Below are positions 48,924 through 60,900 of a stretch of 64,000 nt of DNA, piece after piece. The translations under genes were made by a program, and so were the position numbers. The notes under the pieces are model-generated. The model saw nothing but the letters and a program-made list of their open reading frames with translations, made no database searches and was not told where the DNA came from. Source of the stretch: Trileptium ribeirensis (lineage: Eukaryota > Nematoda > Enoplea > Enoplida > Thoracostomopsidae); the NCBI GenBank assembly GCA_030248225.1, contig JASANE010027718.1:57237-121236 (forward strand). Reading direction: 5' to 3'. The first letter of the stretch is position 1; each line of letters starts with the position of its first letter.

Positions 48924-51900
48924 CTGAAAATAATTAAAACAATGTAAAAATTGCTAATTTGAAAGCTTTCAATAAAGTTCCCGAAGTACTGCATAAAATG
49001 GGACCTTGCAGTATAGAATTCAGTAATTGCGTGTTTGTGTTATCGGATGCTCGAGCTATTTCAATCTATTTCTTATTCTATCTCTACCAACAGAATGTCA
49101 ACACTTACAAAATGCAAAACATGGCTTATGCAATATTTTCTGACCATGACCATTTAGAAACTTCAAAATATTAATTTTGTACTGTACAATATCATATAGT
49201 TATCATAATTAAATATATATATGATATGTTTATCATTATCCTAAAATGTTCGTTAGTGTATAGTGATAGACCTCAAACCCGATTCCTGGCCTAGGCAGAC
49301 TATTCGTAGACTGTACAATATTTAGCGTTGGGTACGGTCGGCTTTTGCGTCTATCACTATACCTAACGAAAATTTTATGATGATGATAAACATATTATAT
49401 AAAAATAGTTATGATGACTACATGATATTATATGGTACAAAATCCTTACATGTTTGTTATTGACGATTATATCAATCAGCTTCGATAGACTGGTTTTAGT
49501 TCGTTTGCTATTCACCAGTAAACATATAGACCACGGCCGGCCGACTGACGGATCATAACTGCTGATTAACAGCTTTCGTGGTCGTTAACGACATAAAATT
49601 GAATGGCCGTTAGTGGCCGGCCGACAGCTTTCGTGGCCGTTAGCAGCCGCAAATTGTTAAAGGGTGGCCGTTGCCGTCAGGGCAAGCCGTTGACTTTCTC
49701 GATAGTTGCCCCGCAAGGAATACAATTAGTCATGGCCGAATTCCGAAGATACGAGGGATAGCACAGGAGGGATTATGCAGTCGGCGACAGACGTCGTCGG
49801 GTGAGGGGAGGGAGAAATTTCCAAAAGTTTGCAGAACTAAAAATTCATCTTATTTTTTGTCAATTTTCTTCCGAATTTTCTGAATTGTCCTAACATATTT
49901 GCCAATTTTGCCCGAATTTTCGTTAATTTCGCTGAATTTTTTGCTCATTTCTCCCGAATTTTGCCTATTTTTGCCAACTTTTTCCTCGCACTTTCGGCGT
50001 GTCCTGGGTGAAGTGAGTTGCGGAACCTCAAGGGATATCAGGCTCCGGGGGATTTGAGCCTCAAAAGGGGGATAGTCACCCTGTCGTACGAAAATGTATG
50101 CATAAATCATAACAATAAAATATACACGAGTTTTTGTCCGATATAACGCTTGTGACAATTTGTATCACTTTACTTACAAATATAATTGCATTTCAATGTG
50201 CTGAAGACTTATAAAATTCGAAATAATTTAGAAAATTACAAAATAGGATGGTTAGTGGGATCACCTTAAATTTATTCACGCAAAATAAGAACCTAAACTG
50301 GGGAGTTATCGCCTTTGTTAAAATCTCTTCTTTGCACATAGTACGGATAACAACCCAAAGCTGCTGCTTTACTATCAAAATATCAGCAACGTTCTCTAAC
50401 TCAGCATTTTTCTATACTAATACTACTACTATAATATTTTTAAAAATATATATATTTAAAGTTTTGAAATTATAAAATAACTTAGCATTTGCATTAACCC
50501 TAACCGACACGAATCGTACGATGGTACGGTTCGTCTTTTATCCTGTAGCTGCAGTGTATACTGCAGAAAATGAAATTTTAATTCGTAACAGTTATACATG
50601 AGTAAACATATAAGGTGACTCTACCATCCGTCTTAATTTGTATTAAGTTCTAAATAATTTGTTGCGGAAAATACTGAATTTTATTCTGTTTTTTCTTCAC
50701 TGAAAATTGGTAAAATCAAATCCGAGTACAAGAAATTGTATGTTGCGCCCGAATTTTGGTGATAGCGAATTTGCAGAAATATTCACTTCCCTAATGCGTG
50801 AGTCCGCTTTAGGCGCGTACACTAAGGTCGTTCTTTTGTCAAAATCATGAGTTAATTCGCACAGAAATTCGCGTTTGCAATTTTAGCACTGGTTTTCGAA
50901 TTTTTGTGAACGCGAACATGGGCTTTGCGATGTACGAATCTAATTTGCTTTTGAGCATATTTGTCCATTTCGCACGTTTGTCCGCGTTCATCAAATGACA
51001 GTGAATGAGGCAGCAATGTTCGCGGTCTATTTGTGTATTATAGTATACGAGATAAACGCGATTGGTAATCACGTTTTCACTTTAACACGGCTAGCCAAAT
51101 GCGATGCTATATCGCAATATACTGAGCGCGAACAGCGCCTATGCGTTGCTGCATCGCAAATCGTGTGCGTACAGAAAGAAAAATCGTGATTTGTTTGCGT
51201 TCATCGCTTTTCGATCACGAACTGAGTTGACAAAAGAGCGACCCAGGTGTACGCACCTAAAGTGGACTCACGTATAATAACCAGCAAGTCTGCATATAAA
51301 TTATTTCGTGTTCGCGAACAAATTTAATGCAATACTGACGTCACAAACGAATCGATCTTTTAGTTAAGTTCATGGTGTTCACAAACAGAATACGGTTGAT
51401 TCAAACTGGACAGATTTATTGAGTATTATTTATTGCGTATTATTATTTATTGGGATTTATAACTGTTGAGGTTTATTGTGCCCCGTTTTGTTTTCTGCCC
51501 TATATTCAGATAAGACCACTATTTGCTTCTATTTTAAAATAGTTATTCAACAAACGGGTGAGGTTCGTTGTGCTCCGTTTTTTTATACGCAAAATTCAGG
51601 ATATAGTATTGTTTGCTTCTTTATTATGCCCCGTTTCGTTTTCTGTGCAAACTTCAAGTGAGACCATTGTTTGCTTCTTTTTAATTTTTTAAAAATAGTA
51701 GAGGCTCATTGTTTTCTGTGTGAAATTCAGACAGCCCACTGTTTGCTTCTATTCTAAAATATTTATGCAAAAACTTTCGAAGTTCGCTGTGCCCCGTTTT
51801 GTGTTTTGTGTAAAATTCAGATAAAACCACTGTTTCTTTCTATCTTAAAATAGTTATATGACTGTGGCAAAGGTTCATTGTGCCCCGTTTAGCTTGTTGT

Positions 51901-54900
51901 GCGAAATTTAGACGAGACCACTGTTTGCTTTAGTTACTTAACAACTGTAGAGATTATTGTGCCCTGTTTTGTTTTCTGTGTAAAATTCAGGTAAGACCAC
52001 TGTTTGCTTCTTTTTAGCTATTCAACAACGGTAAATGTTCTTTGTGCGCGGTTTGTTTTCTGTGCTATACTCAGGCAAGACCACTGTTTCCTTCTATTTT
52101 AAAATAGTTATTCAACAGTGGTAGATGTTAATCTTACCCTGTTTCGTTTTTTGAGCAAAATTCATGTGAGACCACTGTTTGTTTCGTTTTAAAATAGTTA
52201 TTCAACAGGGATAGAAGTTCGCTGTACCCAGTTTGGTTTTCTGCGCAAAATACAGGTTGCACCACTATTTGTTTCTTTTTAGTCATTGAACAGGGATGGA
52301 CGTTCGTAGTGCCCCGTTTTGTTTTCTGTGCAAAATTCTGGCAAAACCACTGTTTGCCTCTATTCTAAAATACTTATTCAACAACAGAAGCAGTTCCTCG
52401 TGCCCCGATTTAGTTACTGCGCAAAATTCAGGTGAGACCACTGTTTGCTTCTATTTTAATATAGTTATGCAACAATGGTTGAAGTTCGTTGCGCCTGTGT
52501 AAAATTCAGGTAAGATCACTGTTTCCTTCTAATTTAAAATAGTTATGCAAACAGTGGAAGAAGTTAATTGCACCTCATTTCGTTTTCTGCGCAAAATTCA
52601 GGTTACACCACTGTTTTGTTTTAAGGAGAATAGTGATGTAAAATTGAGATTACTATTTGCTTGTTATTTTCCGATGTTTGACTGTTTCACAGCATATACA
52701 CTTTGTTCTTACTATCCGATTACTTTACCCTTAGTATAATTGTTCATGACATGTGTTTGTTATGTGTCCTGCTAAATTCTCGGTGGTCGCAGGCGAATAG
52801 TATAGCGCCGACCTTATTTGAGCTATTATAAGTGTCGACTAATAAACAATAAGTGTTGAACTTTACGACAACTGCTGGTGTGCTAACTATACATAAAGCT
52901 TAATGTATCGACCTAAACAAGAGAATAATATATATTTTTAGACAGTGTGTCAGGATTAGTCACATCTTAAGCCATATCATTCACACCATTGTACAAACTA
53001 AACAAAGCAGAACGTGGATCCCAACTTCTCTTTGCTTGTTCAGGGCAACGTTAAAATTCATTTGTCCTGAACTGATAGAGTCATGAACTCTAGATTTATA
53101 CCATATGATATGGTTCAAATGCTTATTACAAAAACCTGTGGTTACGACCTTTACCAAATTTTAAGTAAAAATAAAATAAAATTTCACTACGACTCAAATT
53201 GCATAGAAAAATTGTAGTTTCTATAATAATAGAATAGATAACGAAATCAGTCTGACACTATTCTTGACTACCATAAATGCGCATAATTTATTGTAAAAAA
53301 CGAATATTATCACTCAACCGAACATCTGAACAGCTGCATCGAAATCGTCGTACACTTTTGTGCTGAATCCCTTGTTTTGCATTGCCAATTGTCGACAAAA
53401 ATCAAGGTCTGCATCGTCGCCAAAGCAAACGGTATGTATTGACACGTTAATATTCTGAAATGAACTTACACATACGGTTATATATTATATAATTACAGAA
53501 TTTCTGCATGGCGTTTTTCATTATTTCTATTTGCTTTCATCTTTTTCATTCCCGACTTAATTCGTGTATCGTGCAACGTTTGGCAAACTCAGAAACACGC
53601 CCGGGATCGAACCCGGGTTGTTTGGATGAAAGTTGCGTACACAAACCCTTGAGCTATCTGGCCGATGTTGTTCGGTTCATTAAGGAGCCTCGAAACGCAA
53701 GCAAATAACGACGCACGTGCAAACGTGCAACATACGACGACCGTAAACACAACACAAGTCACAATGTGCGCTAGGTCCATTTGAACCTAGTGTCACGAAA
53801 AGATTGTGCTATTATCGCACACAGTGGAAGCAAATATAACAATGTTACTGTTTATCACGATGGGGATTCGGCGAAGTGATGTCTTGCGAGAGCTCAAAAA
53901 AGATTTTGGTCCCGTGGATATTTAGGGCCAAGTATTTTAGCGATACTCCGACGCTATTTTTACCTTCGTATATTAAGTCCACTTCAAAAGGTGTTGTTGT
54001 TAATGGCATGTTTTAATTAGGGAGAAATGTGATTATCATTCTGAGGCTCGTAAACGAGGCGGCGCCGATCCCCCTACGAGGTTACCTTATCCCCACTAGC
54101 GGAAGCTCTGGACGCCTCTCCCTCTGTCGATGCCAACTGGAGAATACCCTGAAGCATCAGCCATCTGCTGGTACTTCGGATCTCGTGCATGTGTGTTTTA
54201 ATCACATATGTAATAAAATGTTTGACATTACCCAATTTATTCCTGTTCTATTAAAAGCTGTCAGCATACTGCAGCTTTATATGTGATGACACAATTTCAA
54301 GAAAAATAGTCTCATGACAACACTGGTACAAATTCTTAATTTCGTCTGATATCATTATCATTATAGCAATACAAATATTGAACAAATCATTCAGCCATTT
54401 TTGCTATATACAACAATTAAAAATGCCGATATTTAATTTTTAAGATTATCAGTTTTCGAATTTAACAAACTATTTGTTTCAAAATCAAGTAAAATGTTCT
54501 ATTTAATTTTACAAAATATTTTTTTGGAAATTTGGCAGAAATTAGAGTAATAGTTGAAACTTAAGCTGAGTAAAGTTTACCATGTGCTGAATACAAGACA
54601 TCCAGCACACAAGAAAAACACACGAGAAGAAATATTTCTCATTACCGCACTATTCGCGATGTTATGTTGGCGTGTCATTATGTTTCTGAAACTTTGGAAG
54701 CGGCTGGTGAGTCTTAGTTTGGAACCACGGTATAGCCAAACTTAAATTATTTTGAGTTTTATTATGAAATGTTTTAGATGAATTTTTGATTGCATAAAAT
54801 TTAGTTAACTTTGGCCGAAATGTATTTCAGGTTACAAAAGAGTAGACTTTCCTGGTCCGTTTCACTTCGCTGTTCCAGTAAACAATTGTATAGTTTTATA

Positions 54901-57900
54901 AAATAATATTAACTGATGTCAATTTTGAGTTAATTTAATTTTCTTTGATTGACCATACCATTTAATACAATATTCGTGAATGTACAAGCCAATGTTCTGT
55001 CGTTGATTGTTGAAATAGTGTACTGTCGGGAATTGCCTTACATGTCGAGATAGCCGACAATGATCGGAAATATATAGGCAAAGCATTTAATTGCGCCAAG
55101 TAAAATCTGAGTGCTTGTGACTGAAATCGCCCGGATTGTCCAGTTTTGTAATGTGCCTGATAATGTACCACATGCCCCAAACGAAACCAAGTTACTGCCC
55201 GACAGTTATCCACAAATTTTAAATCTTTATGACAACTGTATAAGTAAACTTACTTTACTTGTGAACATTCTGACAGGCAATATCAGCTTACAGCTTTCTC
55301 ACTAATGTAAACGGCCATGATATCGATAACAATACTATTAGTATCTCGCAAGCGAAGGTGAAATGGAGCTAGCATGGTTTCATCAAGTGGTCATTTTGTA
55401 ATACTTGCAACAGGCTTTGCGTTTTGAGGTACATACTACACTAAAACCTCTATGGCCCTGATGGGTTAAAAATCCTAAAGCCTCGTCGACGTAAACTCAT
55501 CGTGAATAACTAGAAACCCCACTAAGTATGTGTGCTAGTCTCTAGATATTCAAACTATCGTATTCAGTCTATCGTAAACCTACATAGACAAAACCTTGTA
55601 GACCTGTAGGCAACACATAACCAAACCCCTAAAGACAGTTCATTTTCTGAAAATTGGATTCAGTGACCCTAAATTTATTGAAAATCCATAAAAAAGCATG
55701 AAATAAGCACGGTGTACCCAAGAACCAAATCATTGTATTCAGCGTTTAGACAAAAACTATATAAGGACTATTCTTGATGCGCTACACGCAATACATAATT
55801 AAGCAAATGAGGACACACTACATCTTGAACATCAGGTTGGACTTTAAAATTGTTGAAACACCAAGAACAGGTATAATATAGTCAAGTTGGGCAATAGATA
55901 GCGAAACCATCCTATTCAGCGTGCTTGATAACCTAAGAGGCACTCGTGTAATAGTAAAAACACGCAATACCATTCCGAAATTGGAAATATAGCTATTTCT
56001 GGCAAACGGTCACGAAACATTCGGGACCACAATAACCCAGCCAGTGGTTCCACAGAAAAGTCAAAGTCGGCAAAGTTGTAGATCTCGATAAGTTGATTTT
56101 GTTACTGGGCCTCGTTATCAATGCAAGACCAGCGTCGCGAGATGGCCTGCAAAATACTGTTACCCGTATGGTCAGATTTGACAACAAACCCTTTAAAACC
56201 CTGTTTTTGCCATTTTGTTCAACAATATAGGGTCGTAACTGTTCGTCATCATCATCATCATAGGGCGTTCGGCTTCTGAGAACCCTGCCCCTCCCCTGCT
56301 GCTCGGCCCTGACATGTTTTAGGCTGCAATTTATATCATAAATCATAGGTGTCGATAGGGAAAAGGAGGTTACACTCACCTAAGGGTCGGATTTCCAAAC
56401 CATATCTACCCCTTGAACGCTACCCGCGGCCCCTTGTCCCCCTTGCAGGAGCGGATTAAAAAATTTTTGGCAAAAGGTGTGGTAAATTCGGTGAAAATTG
56501 GAGTAAAGTTGGCAAAAATTGAGTAACTTTGTCAAAAAAGTCGGCTGACGGAGAGTGGGTGTTGGAGGGTCCACCTACCTCCGCCAAAGACTCCCCCCAC
56601 CGACGACCTCCCACTTCCTGACCGAGACTGTCTACCCCTGAGCCGATGGTTCATCAGTGCTTTCCAAAAATTGTTGCCATTTGAGAATTCCGGTGGACAT
56701 TGCTATTGTTACTATAACTTGAACATGATTGGCGATATCTGATTTAGATTTTAGCACCACGCATGCCTATTAGGCTGTACAGTGTATAACCAATACATTG
56801 AATAAAGTAACACCAACGGTATTGATAGACAAAAGCATTATTTGAGCGTATTTCTTTTACTTTAATGTTATCAATAATGGTTTTGAGATATTTGGTTCTA
56901 TTTGGCTCAGAATTTCAATGTGCACCTATCGCTTCTTCAAAAGGTTATTGCTGTTGATTTCATTCCGATTTTTATTTTGATTTCGAAGTAAGATGTTAAA
57001 ACATTTTCCGAACACGAATTCGACCAATTTTATGTACAGTACTTTTTCAATGAACTGTCTGGTTCGATATAAATTATATATGACTAATTATGCATTAAAC
57101 GAGCTCATTAGCTATTAATTCGAAGTTATACTCGTGCTCGTTACTGGTTTAGTTAATGGAAAGTAACGCTAAGCCGACGGTTTCAGTGAAAAATCTAGTT
57201 TAGAGTATGCATGTTTAATTATATATGACTAATTATGCATTAAACGAGCTCATTAGCTATTAATTCGAAGTTATACTCGTGCTTGTTACTGGTTTAGTTA
57301 ATGGAGAGTAACGCTATGCCGACGGTTTCAGTGAAAAATCTAGTTTAGAGTATGCATGTTTAATTATATATGACTAATTATGCATTAAACGAGCTCATTA
57401 GCTATTAATTCGAAGTTATACTCGTGCTTGTTACTGGTTTAGTTAATGGAAAGTAACGCTAAGCCGACGATTTCAGTGAAAAATCTAGTTTAGAGTATAC
57501 ATGTTTAATTATATATGACTAATTATGCATTAAACGAGCTCATTAGCTATTAATTCGAAGTTATACTCGTGCTTGTTACTGGTTTAGTTAATGGAGAGTA
57601 ACGCTATGCCGACGGTTTCAGTGAAAAATCTAGTTTAGAGTATGCATGTTTAATTATATATGACTAATTACGCATTAAACGAACTCATTAGCTATTAATT
57701 CGAAGTTATACTCGTGCTTGTTACTGGTTTAGTTAATGGAAAGTAACGCTAAGCCGACGAATTCAGTGAAAAATCTAGTTTAGAGTATGCATGTTTAATT
57801 TGAGAATACAGTTATATACGTATAGAAGAAATGTATATGTGTATATATTCATATATACAGGGTGTATATAAGTAAGTATAAGGATCCGTATGCGATAACT

Positions 57901-60900
57901 AGGACAGATAAGGGTAAACTGTTTGTGTCTGTTTAGACCAATAGCACAGTTTATTATTCAAACCAATTATCAATTACCAATTATGTACAAAATGTATCGT
58001 GTTACGAATTTATAATAAGGGCATAAATATTGTGTGTTCGGCTGTTGATTTTATATCTGTGTGTTTAAATTGGTCGCTTGGGCCCTTTTGAGTGACCTGT
58101 TCCCTCACCCGATTAATTTAACGCCATGTGATATTTTCCTTTGAGGTGTTGTCAAGCAAAGAGACTCGTAATGTAAGTAAGTTCAACCTTAGATAGCTGA
58201 AAAACTTTATTTGACAGGAAACATCTGTTCTGGAACCGGAAATGCTAAAGAAAGTTTGAATATCCGCATGTTTCAGACTAGAATAAATAATTGAGATTGG
58301 GGGATGTCAGTTTGGAGTGTAAATTGAAACAGATACAGAAAAATCTAAGTTAAAGTTAGTAGTAATTGCAGCAAAATTTGAATGACTGTTCCACGCTGTT
58401 ATTTAGCTGTAAAAGTTAAACATTTCTACTTATGGAACATCCTATATTTCATGATGTAGACATTTCTTATACATTTCTTCTTTCATAAATATGTAGCGCA
58501 TGAACTTTTATATACTCATCGTGTGGTATAATTACTAGAAAAGTAAATAATGCTGATAAACCTCATTAAGCTTTCTAATCCCTGACGACAAAGCGCTTGT
58601 ATCAGTAATACCGTGAGTTGGGAGTCCGTCGGTGAGAAAAAATATCCATCGCAAACGAGAATCAGACGCTCGTGTAGACGACTTGAAAAGATTAAGGCCA
58701 CCTTTCATGCCATTAAATATGTCGGTTGCTAAATGGTGTGCGTCAAACAATAAAACGTAGTAGTAAAATTATCATTTTTAAAACAGTTTATTTTCGCTTC
58801 AAAAAGTAAAAGAAATGGAAACTAAATTGAAAATTAAATATGTTTTATTTCTTGACGTGAAATAATTTTAATATTAGAATTATGTAGTTTTAGAGCGCAA
58901 AAATCACGAATAATATGAGACGTTGGACCGGAGCAGGAATGCATCTCCACTTTTTGTTTGACATTCAGTTGGAAACTTCTTTGACAAATACTTTTGAAGC
59001 TCAAGTTTATCACTATGAGAAATGTGGCCAATAAATAAAATATTAAATATATTATTAAGCATTTACACAGCGCAATTGCCAATTTTCACACACGTTTCGC
59101 GCAAATATCGAACAAAAGTAGGTTTTAGTTTTAGCAAAAGTTCATTTGCGTATTTGGACATATAACATGTGCTGAATTACATATAACATATTTCACAAAT
59201 AGGTTTAGTCTTAAACATGCAACGTTTAGCTTTCATCGAGATCCAATGCTAAACTTTTGTAAATCACATATATTGAACAAAAATGTCACACTAATATAAG
59301 CAGTTGCATCAAATGTTGGCAATGATGAAATATTGAACAAAACGCAATTTAGAAGGATAATTGAGAACTATAATATTTATCAAAACTATGACAAGATGTA
59401 CAACTTCATAAATCAACGTTTGCAGAACAACGATAAGTGTTTCTTAACAGAAGTATAATATGATTAATAGTTAAAGCGGTTGATTGTCTTCACGTTTCAA
59501 GAATGTGGTAATGTGTGGCGTGAACGGACTTGAATCAGAAGTAATTATAAATTTTAACCGAGGTGCTCGTACAGATTGTTGAAAATTAGGAAACAAACTA
59601 ACAGTTCACAGAAACCTAAAATTATAATTTTGAATAAAGCAATCGTATTTTTAGAAAATAAATCAAAAGTGCTCTATAATGTACAACTATACAAAGTTTG
59701 AACAACTTACCTCCGTCAGTTTCTTGCCGATTTACGAACTTAATTGCGTCGTTGATTTCCGATGACGAAGCTGCATCTTGAAAATTGGATTTCCAAATCC
59801 GTGCAGTATCATTATACAAGACAATATTCAATGTATCTTTGTTCGTTAATTTTTTCAGCATCATTTGCACTACTACCTTAATCGTAAAAAATATATATTA
59901 CAGCAACAGATTATTAATTTTGTTTGACTGTGTGCACAGATCGTGAAGAATAAATGAATTTTCATAGTTGACCATGCTCTAAATCAGATGTGACACGATT
60001 TATTTTTTATTGTTAATTTTTCGCCATTGATCGCGTTCAACCGTCGGCACGTAATGGCAAAACATTTATCTATATGTCTCTCTTTTTAAGAACAGTGGTT
60101 AAAGGACTACCACGCTTACATAAATCGCGTCGAATTTGTGTTACCGCTAACTAGATGTGATAAAATAATTTTTCCAGCACAAGTGATCTGAATTGCACCT
60201 TTGTCTCTAAATATGTTGCCTACTATTTATTTGATAGAATAAAAAAGGAAAAACAACCAGCTTTGTGACAAATCCGTATAGGTATTGCTGTTGTTATTAC
60301 ACATTGAGGCTGATTGACGGTATTCGACTACATGCTACACCACTGATATTTTTCCAAAACTGTCGAAACAATAGCTAATAGCCAAAAACATTGTCTGACC
60401 GATTTTCGAATAGATTTCACAATTATCATATATGGCTTTAGAAAAGTTGCTTTAATAATATCAAGATATTACACTTATAGGCGCGTGCTGTTGAATTCAC
60501 ACCTTTCTCAAAATTGACTAGAAATTGTTATAACATTTTCCAGGACAGAACCAGACGAAAAATTTTGCTGTGCAGGCCATATGAATCTTGCAATGAATAA
60601 TTAAATTAGATTTAACCTGCACAAAAGATTTGTTTCCATTAACCGAGCTCTATAACAGTTTGTTGTAATGAATGTAGGTTGCTTTTCACTAGCTAACCAA
60701 CAATTGAAAGTAATGGCGCTAAAGTTAGCTGTCTGGTAATTATAATTTACAGAAAATATTATATTTACAAACATAAAATATACAAAAAATATTTAGTTTC
60801 ATGTGCGATTGCTAAAATTGGATCGCGTATATCAAACAAAGTACGTTTACGCAGTTAGTGTTATTATTGCAAATTCTGTAGCAGTAGTATAAAAACATAA

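Noticed and set aside
48959..49174. Reverse transcriptase fragment (KAFNKVPEVL resembles KAFDKVPHxxL)
   Set aside because: The match is only about ten residues and no neighbouring reverse transcriptase motif was found.
53594..53680. Functional tRNA gene
   Set aside because: The B box is perfect but the segment lies inside a ~260-bp repeat with decayed relatives, and the acceptor stem does not pair convincingly.
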